Numbered from the stretch's first letter, positions 8,510 through 16,494 are shown. The stretch: 64,000 bases of DNA from Chlamydiales bacterium (GCA_024233495.1 JACKPM010000001.1:124001-188000); one strand, 5' to 3'. Notes: generated by a model from the letters alone, not told the origin. Translations and numbers: made by a program.

Positions 8510-9513
8510 AGAAAAAGATAGGTTATCTCGGTGCAGGTGTGTGGGGCTATACCCTCGCTTCTCTCCTCGCCTCAAAAGAGGGGTATGAAGTGGTGGCATG
8601 GAGCGTTGAAAAAGGAGTTGTCGACCACCTCAACGAAAAAAGGGAGCACCCCAAAGCGCCCGGCTTCCCCGTTCCAACCAATCTCACCTTCACCCTCGAT
8701 ATGAAAGAAGCGCTCATGGACAAAGACCTTGTCGTTGAAGGCGTCACCTCTGCTGGAATTCGTCCTGTTTTCGAAGCAATTAAAAAAACACACATCCCTG
8801 AATGTCCTATTGTTCTCACTTCCAAGGGAATCGAACAAAATACAGGCCTCCTCCTCACCGATGTTGCTGTCGAAATTTTAGGTGAGCAGTATAGGCGACA
8901 AATCGGTTGCCTTAGCGGCCCCTCTATCGCCATGGAAGTTTTGCAAGGGCATCCCACCTCTGTCACATGTAGCGGCTACAGCGAAGAGGTAATGGCCAAA
9001 GTGCACGAAGCGTTTTCAACGCCCTTTTTTCGCGTCTACCCCAATCCTGATATCAATGGAATAGAGCTTGGTGGTGCCATGAAGAACATCATCGCCATCG
9101 CTTGTGGCATTTCTGACGGCCTTGGCTATGGCGACAATGCCAAAGCAGCGCTCATGACGCGCGGCCTGCACGAGATTCGCCGTCTTGCTGCAACAGTTGG
9201 ATGCCAGCCCGAAACACTCAATGGCCTGGCGGGGATGGGCGACCTCTGCGTCACTTGTCTCTCAAAATATAGCCGCAACTACCGCTTTGGAAACCTCATC
9301 GCACAGGGGAGAAGCCCCGACGAAGCCAAGAAAGAGATTGGCATGGTAGTAGAAGGAACCTACACTTGCCTTTCTGCGATGCAGATAGCTAAAAAGGAAA
9401 ATATTGAGCTTCCGATCGCAAGTGCTGTGCATAAAATTGTGTACGAGGGAATTGAACCAAAGCAAGCAGTCAAAATGCTTCTTCAGCGCGCCACCAAGCA
9501 AGAAGATCTTTAG
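8506..9513 (+). CDS. gpsA: NAD(P)-dependent glycerol-3-phosphate dehydrogenase
   Basis: 335 residues from the ATG at 8506, which overlaps the previous stop as ATGA and has GGAAGGA upstream. A start at 8467 would add 13 residues read from the preceding gene. The enzyme reduces dihydroxyacetone phosphate to sn-glycerol 3-phosphate for phospholipid synthesis. The dinucleotide loop IGYLGAGVWGYTLA is N-terminal. CLSGPSIAMEV and the catalytic segment GGAMKNIIAIACGISDGLGY (with the active Lys) follow, then NGLAGMGDLCVTCLS and RNYRFG. Full length; counterpart of CT714. A repeat element begins 53 bp after the stop. Confidence 0.97.
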   Translation: MKKKIGYLGAGVWGYTLASLLASKEGYEVVAWSVEKGVVDHLNEKREHPKAPGFPVPTNLTFTLDMKEALMDKDLVVEGVTSAGIRPVFEAIKKTHIPECPIVLTSKGIEQNTGLLLTDVAVEILGEQYRRQIGCLSGPSIAMEVLQGHPTSVTCSGYSEEVMAKVHEAFSTPFFRVYPNPDINGIELGGAMKNIIAIACGISDGLGYGDNAKAALMTRGLHEIRRLAATVGCQPETLNGLAGMGDLCVTCLSKYSRNYRFGNLIAQGRSPDEAKKEIGMVVEGTYTCLSAMQIAKKENIELPIASAVHKIVYEGIEPKQAVKMLLQRATKQEDL

Positions 9514-9565
9514 AGATCTCTATGCAAACCATTCTTTAGAGGCGTGGCTCCTTGTTTCAGCAATG

Positions 9566-9727
9566 TATAGTCAAATCGGTTGAAAATTTTACAAATTCAT
9601 GGCAGATGGCAAAGCCAAAGTAAGCGCGGAGTTCGACTTAGACCATTGATGGTCTATGAGAACGAGCACGATCTTTGGTAAAGCCAAATGGTATGAATTT
9701 GTAAAATTTTCAACCGATTTGACTATA
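9566..9727. mobile_element. 162 bp MITE-like inverted-repeat element, copy 1
   Basis: It begins TATAGTCAAATCGGTTGAAA and ends with the exact reverse complement; the inverted arms extend about 36 bp through ACAAATTCAT. The centre holds the palindrome TAGACCATTGATGGTCTA. A near-identical copy in opposite orientation lies at 59631-59792, with only about seven differences by eye. There is no coding capacity for a transposase. The TA at each outer edge fits a TA target duplication as made by IS630/Tc1-type transposases (inference). It is inserted between gpsA and a decayed Inc-like gene. Confidence 0.88.
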
Positions 9728-9938
9728 GATTTTGATGCCTCTTTTCCGACGAGGTAGCCTGCTGCTAGAGAGGCAACAGCAATTGCACTTGGAATAGCAA
9801 CCTTCGCGCTAAGGGGAAGGTGCATAGTTTGATAGAGAAAATGGACCTTGACCAGCGAAATAGCGCACACCACAAGCTGCGAGTACAAAAAGAGCAAAAA
9901 GAATCACGCTCCCTACGGCAGCCCTACTCTTTGGATTG
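9728..9938 (-). pseudogene. Remnant of a two-lobed hydrophobic (Inc-like) gene, truncated and frameshifted
   Basis: Read on the minus strand, two hydrophobic stretches typical of the neighbouring proteins are present but in different frames. The first, VGSVILFALFVLAACGVRYF, lies around 9910-9850 and is followed by a short loop and a stop. The second, AIPSAIAVASLAAGYLVGKE, lies around 9800-9740 in another frame. The 5' side is cut by a copy of the repeat end at 9935-9954, with a stop in the frame of the first lobe, and the 3' side runs into the MITE at 9727. A continuous frame from 9897 to 9589 exists but reads through the MITE and is not convincing as a gene. Confidence 0.6.
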
Positions 9939-9954
9939 AACCGATTTGACTATA
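9935..9954. repeat. Solitary end of the MITE family
   Basis: ATTGAACCGATTTGACTATA matches the right end of the 162 bp element (TTTCAACCGATTTGACTATA) except at its inner edge. No partner arm directly adjoins it, so this is an orphan end or the outer end of a larger composite from 9566 to 9954. Confidence 0.7.
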
Positions 9955-9960
9955 ATGCTG

Positions 9961-9981
9961 AGCCCCCTCTAGGAGGGGGCT
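9961..9981 (-). terminator. Hairpin after the 440-residue Inc-like gene
   Basis: A perfect 9 bp stem, AGCCCCCTC / GAGGGGGCT, with a 3 nt loop lies 21-41 bp past the stop of the minus-strand gene. The U-tract is poor, so termination strength is uncertain. Confidence 0.45.
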
Positions 9982-10001
9982 CAGCTCCATTTGATTTATT
10001 C

Positions 10002-11324
10002 TTATCCTTCAGCTGATGAATGCGATGTTGAGTCAGAAGGTTTTGTTTTCACGATGCGTCCTTCAGCATTGAAGTACTCACTCCCGTTTGCAGTTGAGCG
10101 CTTCTTAAAGAGCTCACCCGTTGCAGGGTTGCGAAGCACTGTGATGTTCTTTCCATCAAATTCGTAAGAACGCACCTCTTCAAAGCCCTTCTTCGCGTCA
10201 AGGAACTCTCGCTTTGAGCTCCATTGCTGTACCGTTGCAAGCTTTCCTTGCTGTGCTTCATCAGATACAACCTCATCCTTAACTAGCTTCCACATCGGTC
10301 CTGCCAATCGACTGTTCCCAGCAGGTGTAGAGTAGAGAATATTTCGACGGGTAAGAGTGCCTTTTCTCTCTTCGCCATGCAGAGCTTCACGAGAATCAAT
10401 GATCTCACGGCGAAGAACAATTTTTCCATTCTCAATGTAGTCAGTGATTTGTTCTCCCTTTTTACCCTGAGATCGAACTTTTGGAAGGGTCTTTAAGTAA
10501 GCGATATCATTTGAACTATCAAGGTTTAACTCACGTGGAACTACACCTTCTGAAGGTTCTTCAGAAGCTATTGTGCCTATCGAGCTAGTATCGCTTGCTG
10601 TCGATGTAGATTCTTGACGAGTAAGAGTTTTTTTAACAGCTTCGTCTAACATACTTTGTTTTAGTTTTGCTAACCGCTCTTTTTTCTCCGCTTTCTCGGT
10701 GCGGTGAGCTAGTCCTGCAATCGTTCCACCTGCCAAAGCAACACCTCCAGCACCTGCAAGCACAGCGGCTTCTGGGCTGTTAAAATCGATCTTCGGCGCA
10801 TGTTGGAAGCCCGTTGAATGAGCAATCACACCTGCAATCACCAAAAGCGCGATCAGAGCGCCAACAAAACCACCCACTTTCCAAGCTGTACGGATTTGCT
10901 CAACCTTCTTTTGAGATTTAAATCCATTCTCATAAGCAGCTGCAGCATCGTCATTTACAATGACGCTCTTAGGGCTCGGAGAACGAGTTGTTTGCTGTTG
11001 AGGAGATTGACTACGTGCCCGCATGTTTGCCTCTTTCTGCTCTTCTGGTGTTCGTTGAGTTTTAATTATTTGAACGGTTCCATCAGCGCTACGCACATAG
11101 CGTCCTGCAACAAACATGCCCTCGCTATCGTTACTATCTGGTGAAGCAAAGGTTTTGCAGATGCCCAGACCAAAGCTATAATCCTTGTCTGCTTGATTCA
11201 TTATTCCCTGAACGCTAGCATCTACATCGCTAACTTTTGAATCTTTTGTAGGAACGAAAGCAGTCATTTTCCCTCCGACGCTTTCTGTTCTGTAAGTGCT
11301 TCCACTTTCTCGTAACCAAGACAT
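10002..11324 (-). CDS. Inc-like protein with one bilobed hydrophobic module and long C-terminal domain
   Basis: 440 residues, no recognised enzyme family. A Ser/Pro-rich N-terminal region (about 100-120) leads to a two-lobed hydrophobic module: lobe 1 at about 148-168, a short polar loop (STGFQHAPKIDFNSP), and lobe 2 at about 186-206. About 230 hydrophilic residues follow, including TDYIENGKIVLRREIIDS and VRSYEFDGKNITVLRNPATG. Two closely spaced hydrophobic lobes without a cleavable leader are the defining feature of chlamydial inclusion-membrane proteins, which are exported by type III secretion. The start has AAGGAAGG seven bases upstream. Inc status is inference; topology is directly visible. 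Confidence 0.7.
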   Translation of the reverse strand: MSWLRESGSTYRTESVGGKMTAFVPTKDSKVSDVDASVQGIMNQADKDYSFGLGICKTFASPDSNDSEGMFVAGRYVRSADGTVQIIKTQRTPEEQKEANMRARSQSPQQQTTRSPSPKSVIVNDDAAAAYENGFKSQKKVEQIRTAWKVGGFVGALIALLVIAGVIAHSTGFQHAPKIDFNSPEAAVLAGAGGVALAGGTIAGLAHRTEKAEKKERLAKLKQSMLDEAVKKTLTRQESTSTASDTSSIGTIASEEPSEGVVPRELNLDSSNDIAYLKTLPKVRSQGKKGEQITDYIENGKIVLRREIIDSREALHGEERKGTLTRRNILYSTPAGNSRLAGPMWKLVKDEVVSDEAQQGKLATVQQWSSKREFLDAKKGFEEVRSYEFDGKNITVLRNPATGELFKKRSTANGSEYFNAEGRIVKTKPSDSTSHSSAEG

Positions 11325-11446
11325 AATTCCTTCCTTTTAAGTTAAATTATTGAAAATTATGCAGTTATTATAACTTAAAATTATTTTTTAAGGATAAAGG
11401 ATAGAATAAATTATATTAAGACTGTCTTGACAAACTCTTTAGAAAT

Positions 11447-11466
11447 GAGGGGGCAAAAGCCCCCTC
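11447..11466 (-). terminator. Hairpin after the triple-module Inc-like gene
   Basis: GAGGGGGC / GCCCCCTC with an AAAA loop as read on the plus strand (8 bp stem), starting 5 bp past the stop codon. On the minus strand it is followed by ATTTCT, a weak U-tract. Confidence 0.55.
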
Positions 11467-11470
11467 CTAA

Positions 11471-12424
11471 CTACTCTGGTTGCGTCCAAATAGGGTTAGT
11501 AAGCGTAGTGGGACTCTGCTTGTTACGCTCACCAATACGCCTTCTCACCTCTTCCTGATCCTTTGCTCTCAGCCTTAGCATGATCTCAAGGGCATTTGGT
11601 TCACTTCTGCATGTAAAGATCTGGACAAGGACTTCTTCGATTTGCTGCTCCCGTTCAGCTCTCTTGCAGCAGAGCACGATCGCTGCAATGATTGCGGTAG
11701 CCGCTACAGCCGGAATTGTGCCGTAGCCAATGTCCTTCTTGTGCTCTTGGATCCAGTGCATCACCTTGGGAGAGGTATAGTGGAGCGTTGTAAATGTCGC
11801 CATAAGTGCAATCGCTGTGAAAGCGACTGCTGCTACCGCCTTCTTGTTATACCCCTGCTTTACAGCAAAAATGACAGCTCCTGCAAGGGAAGCTGCTAGC
11901 ACTGTGTCTGCAATAGCAGCAGGGTTCATTTTCAAGAAATCGCCTGCTTTCGAAAAGGCGTGTCTCATTTTGTTTAACGTCCCAGGAGCCTCAAAGTGAA
12001 GAGACGTGAAAACGACTAATGAGATCGCTGCAAGAACAAGAAATGTAAGAAGGGGCTTATTTATCCCCATATGAGCCACTCCTAATACACCTAGGCCAAG
12101 CAGAGGGGCTCGAATCACCTCAGGATGTGCCTTCACAAAGGCGCTAAATTTCCCAAAGGCGTGCGGAGCTCCAAAGCGAAGGGCTAGGAAAGCTCCTGCA
12201 ATGGCAATGGCTGCCAGAGCCACAGCCCCGATCTGCTTCACGCAGGTATAGTCTCTTAAGCTCTTTTTTAGAGAAAAGAGCCCACTTTTTGACACTATTT
12301 TGCCTGAAGGTACAGGAGCATCGAGTTTCCAGGGCGGTTCATCTTGCCAATTCTCTACCAAGTTCATCTGGTGACAAAAGTTTGATTGCCCAGGGAGTCC
12401 TGCAGCGTTGCCTGAATTTGCCAT
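11471..12424 (-). CDS. Inc-like membrane protein with three tandem bilobed modules
   Basis: 317 residues with six hydrophobic segments (about 63-82, 103-120, 124-141, 169-188, 194-213, 233-253). They fall into three repeats of about 60 residues, each a membrane lobe ending in a short aromatic motif (LRFGAPHAFGKF, LHFEAPGTLNKM, LHYTSPKVMHWI), a charged helical spacer and a second lobe. The N-terminal 60 residues and the C-terminal 60 residues are hydrophilic. There is no cleavable leader. GTAGGAGG precedes the ATG. It lies 9 bp behind the two-module gene, so the two form an operon. The repeat unit is the same type as in the neighbours. Function is unknown; an inclusion-membrane role is inferred. 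Confidence 0.7.
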   Translation of the reverse strand: MANSGNAAGLPGQSNFCHQMNLVENWQDEPPWKLDAPVPSGKIVSKSGLFSLKKSLRDYTCVKQIGAVALAAIAIAGAFLALRFGAPHAFGKFSAFVKAHPEVIRAPLLGLGVLGVAHMGINKPLLTFLVLAAISLVVFTSLHFEAPGTLNKMRHAFSKAGDFLKMNPAAIADTVLAASLAGAVIFAVKQGYNKKAVAAVAFTAIALMATFTTLHYTSPKVMHWIQEHKKDIGYGTIPAVAATAIIAAIVLCCKRAEREQQIEEVLVQIFTCRSEPNALEIMLRLRAKDQEEVRRRIGERNKQSPTTLTNPIWTQPE

Positions 12425-12433
12425 CTGAACCTC

Positions 12434-12949
12434 CTACAGCCCTTCGTTGAGCATTTGTTCATCTTCCACAGCTTGTGCGAAACGGTGAGCGCCATAGGCG
12501 ACCCCTGATCCAGCCACAACACCCATCACGAGGAAGGCTGACCCAATCTGCTTACATGCAGCTCCTTTTGTCATCATTTGAGCAAAGACATGCTCATGTT
12601 TCAAACCAAAGATCGTTGCCGTTGCAACAGCAGCAATAGCCAAAGCTCCCAAAACACCTGCAACTAGGAAGACTTTTTTTGCGCTTCTATGACCGCAAGG
12701 AAGCTTTCTAGACTTTCGATTGGCCTTCTTAGTGACTCTGTGCAAGACAAGGCCTCCGCCAAGAGCAAGAGCAGCTCCTACTCCTGCGAGAGGAAGACCG
12801 ATATCTTTACAAGCAGCTCCCTTCGAGATGATCTCATGGAAAGTGCCATGGTGCTTCAGCCCAAAAACCGTTCCCACAATTGCCCCAGCTACTGCCAAAG
12901 CCCCAACAATCCCTGCGCCTACAATTGCGCTCTTTCTATCACAACCCAT
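12434..12949 (-). CDS. Inc-like membrane protein with two tandem bilobed modules
   Basis: 171 residues made almost only of two copies of one module (about 10-71 and 94-156). Paired segments are GIVGALAVAGAIVGTVFGLK with GVLGALAIAAVATATIFGLK, and SKGAACKDIG with TKGAACKQIG. Each module ends in a His-Arg (LVLHR, YGAHR). A basic linker rich in Lys/Arg separates them. A conserved Cys in each spacer could face the same compartment. It has a strong ribosome site (TTGGAGG) and is the first gene of a two-gene unit with the three-module protein. No known family is recognised; topology resembles chlamydial Inc proteins. Confidence 0.7.
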   Translation of the reverse strand: MGCDRKSAIVGAGIVGALAVAGAIVGTVFGLKHHGTFHEIISKGAACKDIGLPLAGVGAALALGGGLVLHRVTKKANRKSRKLPCGHRSAKKVFLVAGVLGALAIAAVATATIFGLKHEHVFAQMMTKGAACKQIGSAFLVMGVVAGSGVAYGAHRFAQAVEDEQMLNEGL

Positions 12950-13033
12950 CTAACGAACCTCCAAGTTAAAAAATATAAGACAATTATAAATCAAAATTTT
13001 AAATATCAGATTAAATTAAAATGAATTTTCGAT

Positions 13034-13069
13034 AAAAAAAGGGAGGAGCGGATCTCTCCACCCCTCCCT
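13034..13069 (-). terminator. Intrinsic terminator
   Basis: On the minus strand a GGGAGGGG...CTCCC stem is followed directly by seven T residues (the A run at 13034-13040 on the plus strand). It lies just after the partial Inc-like copy at 13103-13342 and separates it from the next unit. Confidence 0.7.
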
Positions 13070-13102
13070 AGGAGGATAGATAGTTTATTTATTACTTAGT
13101 TC

Positions 13103-13342
13103 TCATTGTCTTTTCTTGGTTTGCGATGAAGTATCGGATATATCCTCTTCATCTCCACTTTCGTAGGCTGGGTTCTCCATCCCAAGCCCCCTAATCCTTG
13201 TATTTATCCTTGTATTTTGGGCTTTGTGGTAGTGGTATGACTTAGCTATGCCCAATCCTAGTACTGTGGTCGCTACTACAGCTGCAGTTGTGTAGACGCC
13301 GATGCGCATCGCTTGAGAGGTGTGCCACTTGTGGGCAATCAT
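13103..13342 (-). CDS. Partial tandem copy of the single-module Inc-like gene
   Basis: 79 residues. It begins MIAHKWHTSQAMRIGVYT and is nearly identical to residues 57 onward of the upstream paralog through SYHYHKAQNTR and GMENPAY, then diverges (SGDEEDISDTSSQTKKRQ). The first hydrophobic lobe is missing as a translated unit, because this is a tandem duplication that copied only the 3' part of the gene. The ATG overlaps the upstream stop as ATGA, so translation by coupling is possible. I treat it as a possibly expressed half-protein with a single lobe; it may equally be a duplication by-product. Confidence 0.5.
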   Translation of the reverse strand: MIAHKWHTSQAMRIGVYTTAAVVATTVLGLGIAKSYHYHKAQNTRINTRIRGLGMENPAYESGDEEDISDTSSQTKKRQ

Positions 13343-13836
13343 GTTTCCAAACTTTGAAAAGCCATGGCCGACTTGCCTTGGATGTCTTCGAAGTTTGGGT
13401 TTATAAAGCCTCTCACTCTCCCATCATTAAAACGCAGAGTATATTCTTCGGATAGCGGTGAACAAAAGAATCTGCTCGTTTCATCTTCATCTTCACTTCC
13501 GTAGGCTGGGTTCTCCATCCCAAGCCCCTTAGCCCTTGTATTTTGGGCTTTGTGGTAGTGGTATGACTTAGCTGCGCCCAATCCTAGAGCTGTGGTCGCT
13601 ACTACAGCTGCAGTTGTGTAGACGCCGATGCGCATCGCTTGAGAAGTTTGCCACTTGTGAGCAATCATGTTTCCAAACTTTGAAAAGCCATGGCCAATCT
13701 GACCGTGAAACTGGTAAAGTGCGAACGCCACTCCTGCAGCTGCTACAATACCGCCGATGAGCAGCGCCCAGTTGCGCACTCTGTGCTCAGCGCCTTTTCC
13801 AAAAGTATTTAAACAAGCATCTGAAATTCTTCCCAT
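13339..13836 (-). CDS. Inc-like protein with one bilobed module
   Basis: 165 residues. The hydrophobic lobes are at about 24-42 and 66-88, separated by an amphipathic spacer (GQIGHGFSKFGNMIAHKWQT). A His/Lys-rich turn and an acidic stretch (GSEDEDE) follow. The last dozen residues (GKSAMAFQSLET) are not native: they are the start of the downstream duplicated segment read in a different frame. The tandem duplication has therefore replaced the original C-terminus. AGGAAGG lies upstream of the ATG. Family unknown; chlamydial Inc topology. It is probably the parent of the copy at 13103-13342. Confidence 0.65.
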   Translation of the reverse strand: MGRISDACLNTFGKGAEHRVRNWALLIGGIVAAAGVAFALYQFHGQIGHGFSKFGNMIAHKWQTSQAMRIGVYTTAAVVATTALGLGAAKSYHYHKAQNTRAKGLGMENPAYGSEDEDETSRFFCSPLSEEYTLRFNDGRVRGFINPNFEDIQGKSAMAFQSLET

Positions 13837-13935
13837 AATGTTACCTTCCTAGAATATGGTGTAAATATCTAACTAAAATTATATTAGATTTTCATTAATT
13901 TTATATTAAGAATAATAATTGTTTGTTAACAATAA

Positions 13936-14484
13936 TTATTTTAATTTGAGCTTCTGGCCAACGATGATGGTGTCACTCTTGAGATTATTGAGATCTTTGA
14001 TGTTTTTTGTGGTGGTTTTGTGCTGGAGGGCGATTTTCCCAAGGGAGTCGCCCGGTTGGACGGTATAGAGGTCGGAGCCCTCTTCGCCGAGGAGGGCAAG
14101 CATGGAGTTCAGAGAGTTTTTGAGGGTTTTGATGTCAGAGGAGAGCTGTTTGTCGATATCGCTGAGTTTCTTTTGGCACTGGGCAAGAGAGGAGTTGGTG
14201 GTGTCGATGTGCTTTTTAAGAGACTGGAAGTCAGTGATTAATGCTTTATGTGCCTTTTCAAGGGAGCAAACGCGGCTTTCTAGGGGCGAGGGGAGGTTGC
14301 TAGAGAGTTTGGAGACATTTTTTTCGAGGGTGTTGAGCCGTTCAAGGAGGAGATCGAGCTCCACTTTTTGTCCGTGCAGCTGGTAGGAGAGTTGCTCGAA
14401 GTTGATCTTGAGCTCTTGCACAGCCATAGGGGGTGCCCCCCATAGGGGGGCGGTCAATAATAGAAGAACAAATCTACCGATCAT
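13936..14484 (-). CDS. Secreted coiled-coil protein with C-terminal LysM domain
   Basis: 182 residues from the ATG at 14484, chosen because a leader peptide starts there (MIGRFVLLLLTAPLWGAPP); the frame is open to 14562, inside pal. A long helical region follows (LNTLEKNVSKLSS; LKKHIDTTNSSLAQCQKKL). The C-terminal LysM is LYTVQPGDSLGKIALQHKTT then GQKLKLK, a peptidoglycan-binding fold. It is the counterpart of CT601, which also follows pal. It overlaps the pal stop by 11 bp, so it belongs to the Tol-Pal operon and probably bridges envelope and residual peptidoglycan. No peptidase domain is present, so NlpD-type amidase activation is not supported. Confidence 0.82.
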   Translation of the reverse strand: MIGRFVLLLLTAPLWGAPPMAVQELKINFEQLSYQLHGQKVELDLLLERLNTLEKNVSKLSSNLPSPLESRVCSLEKAHKALITDFQSLKKHIDTTNSSLAQCQKKLSDIDKQLSSDIKTLKNSLNSMLALLGEEGSDLYTVQPGDSLGKIALQHKTTTKNIKDLNNLKSDTIIVGQKLKLK

Positions 14485-15133
14485 AGAGCTTGAAGTGGGC
14501 TCTCCTATTTTGGTAGTGCGCATTGTCATCATGGCCCATTGCGATTGGGCGCTCTTTTCCATATGAGATAGTGAAGAGCTGGTCTGGGTTCACTCCATTT
14601 TGGATTAAGAAGGTGCGCACAGAGTTAGCGCGGCGAGAGCCGAGCGCAAGGTTGTAGGCAGCAGCTCCTCTTTCATCAGCATGCCCTTCAATGAAGATGT
14701 AGGTTTGCGGCGATTTCGCAAGGTAATCGGCAATCTCTTTGAGCGTTTTAAGATTCTCTTCTCCTTGAATTGCGAAGTTATCAAAGTTGAAGTGAATATT
14801 CGCAAAGAGTTGCGCTAGGCGGCCACCTGGATCATGGAAGCCTGCAATACCGGGGATGGGGCAGCCGGGGTCGCCGGGTGACTCTTTTGAAATGGGAACG
14901 TAGTCACTCATAAAGGCAACACCCGTCTCCTCCTCAAGAGGTACAAACTCCCCCTCATGACTCCAGTTGCTGTAGTAGGCGTAATCGCTGCCATCTACAT
15001 GCCCTCCCAAAAAAGAGCGCAGTCCCTTGCCCATGTAGCGGCCACATGTCTTTGTGTCCTCCCACATATCGCGTGACGTGCGTGCACACGCTGTGCAGGT
15101 GAGCAAAATCAGTATTGTGAGTGCTTTCTTCAT
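14474..15133 (-). CDS. pal: Peptidoglycan-associated lipoprotein
   Basis: 219 residues. The leader MKKALTILILLTCTACA contains a lipobox-like end, with the lipid-bearing Cys probably at 16. The C-terminal OmpA-like domain has IHFNFDNFAIQGEENLKTL, IEGHADERGAAAYNLALGSR and the diaminopimelate-binding NxxLxxxR pattern within it. An N-terminal extension of about 70 residues (YMGKGLRSFLGGHVDGSDYA) is absent from E. coli Pal. Counterpart of CT600. It works with TolB and the ExbB/ExbD/TonB-like proteins encoded just upstream to hold the outer membrane to the cell wall and help constriction. Confidence 0.93.
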   Translation of the reverse strand: MKKALTILILLTCTACARTSRDMWEDTKTCGRYMGKGLRSFLGGHVDGSDYAYYSNWSHEGEFVPLEEETGVAFMSDYVPISKESPGDPGCPIPGIAGFHDPGGRLAQLFANIHFNFDNFAIQGEENLKTLKEIADYLAKSPQTYIFIEGHADERGAAAYNLALGSRRANSVRTFLIQNGVNPDQLFTISYGKERPIAMGHDDNAHYQNRRAHFKLYDR

Positions 15134-15150
15134 GTTTGTCCTCGTTAGTT

Positions 15151-16464
15151 CTACCAGGAGGGGAATCTCTTTTCACCCGGCCCGGAGGAAATTTTTGTCG
15201 CTTCCTTTTGATTCAAGTTAATGAGATAGAGCTCAGCATAGCCATCAGCAACGGTGTTGAAAAGTAAGTGCTGACTGTTGGGGGCCCACGTTGGATTCTC
15301 TTTGTGAGTTTTTCCTTCGGTAAGCTGCCACTCCTCTCCTCTTTCAAAATCGTAAATCCATATCTGCCGCACGCCGGAAGTGAGCGCGCTATAGGCGAGC
15401 TTTGTGCCATCAGGCGACCATACAGGCGATGTGTTGCCCCTATTCTTCTTGGAAATAAGCTGTGGATGCAAGTCGCGCAAGTGCGCTCCTGGAGCTGGAA
15501 TGCGCATCATGTAGACGCGCGCAGTGCCATCTTTGTTCGACACAAAAGCCAAACTCTCCCCATCTGGGCTAAACGTTGGACATCCTTGCGTCGCACCAGG
15601 TGCGCTAAACACTTGCTGCGCTTTCCCCATCACCCCATTTTCTGGCGAGAAAGCTTGCACAAAGAGATCGGGATTGCCAGATACATCGCTAATGAAGGCT
15701 AACTTGTCTAGCTGTGGCGAAAGCACGGGCATCAACTGATTTCCCCGTAAAAAGGAGACACGCTTTGGCTCTTCCCCATGGGTGGAACCTAAATAGATTT
15801 TCGGTTGCCCAATTTTGTAGGAGACAAAGAGAAAGTGCGCAGGCGTAATCGAAATAGGTGTGACACAGAGATAGCCATCATTTGTTAGCTTTTTCGCATT
15901 GGCGCCATCTAAATCAGATTCCCACACCTCTGTGACCCAACTCTCAGACGAGCTGCTCTCTTTAGTGCGCAATGTGTAGAGAATGCGGCTGTTTGCAATC
16001 CCTTTTTCATGGAAGAGTGTTTCAAAGGCGGCATCGTGCGCTTGGTGCAATAGCTTGCGGTCACGATTTAAATCGCCTGTGAGCACAAGCTCGTTGAGCT
16101 GTTTCACTTGCCCTGTTTGTCCATTGAGAGCATAGAGAGAAAATCGTTTGTTTTGCACAGTTGGGTGGATGAAGTAGGTGACGCCTAAACTCTTCCATTT
16201 CACACAATCGAAATTCTCTTTTTGTCCCAACAGCTCTCTCTCAAGTGTCTTATGTACTAGAGAGATTTTCCCGTTGTTTCTAAAGTCAAACTCTAAAATG
16301 TGGTCAAGCTGCCGGAGATAGCCTTTTGTGAAACCACTTCCCTCTTCAGGAATTTCTGAGATATAGAGAGGGGAGAGCTGCCCTTTTGTGTGCAACTGCA
16401 CGACGATATCATCAGCTCCAAAAAGAGGTACGAGCAAAAACAGCGCAAACAGAAACCTAACCAT
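15151..16464 (-). CDS. tolB: Tol-Pal system protein TolB
   Basis: 437 residues with a leader (MVRFLFALFLLVPLFGADD), an N-terminal TolB domain, and a C-terminal propeller recognisable from repeated blades: LSPQLDKLAFISDVSGNPDL, FSPDGESLAFVSNKDGTARV, WSPDGTKLAYSALTSGVRQI and WAPNSQHLLFNTVADGYAEL. Periplasmic; binds Pal. Counterpart of CT599. It lies 17 bp upstream of pal. A solitary MITE end sits 30 bp before its start, in the gap to the TonB-like gene. Confidence 0.95.
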   Translation of the reverse strand: MVRFLFALFLLVPLFGADDIVVQLHTKGQLSPLYISEIPEEGSGFTKGYLRQLDHILEFDFRNNGKISLVHKTLERELLGQKENFDCVKWKSLGVTYFIHPTVQNKRFSLYALNGQTGQVKQLNELVLTGDLNRDRKLLHQAHDAAFETLFHEKGIANSRILYTLRTKESSSSESWVTEVWESDLDGANAKKLTNDGYLCVTPISITPAHFLFVSYKIGQPKIYLGSTHGEEPKRVSFLRGNQLMPVLSPQLDKLAFISDVSGNPDLFVQAFSPENGVMGKAQQVFSAPGATQGCPTFSPDGESLAFVSNKDGTARVYMMRIPAPGAHLRDLHPQLISKKNRGNTSPVWSPDGTKLAYSALTSGVRQIWIYDFERGEEWQLTEGKTHKENPTWAPNSQHLLFNTVADGYAELYLINLNQKEATKISSGPGEKRFPSW

Positions 16465-16494
16465 GAATGAAAACTATCAGTTATATTCAATACT

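Noticed and set aside
9589..9897. A continuous minus-strand frame of 102 residues
   Set aside because: More than half is read through the 162 bp MITE, and the upstream part is only the second lobe of a frameshifted gene; treated as a pseudogene.
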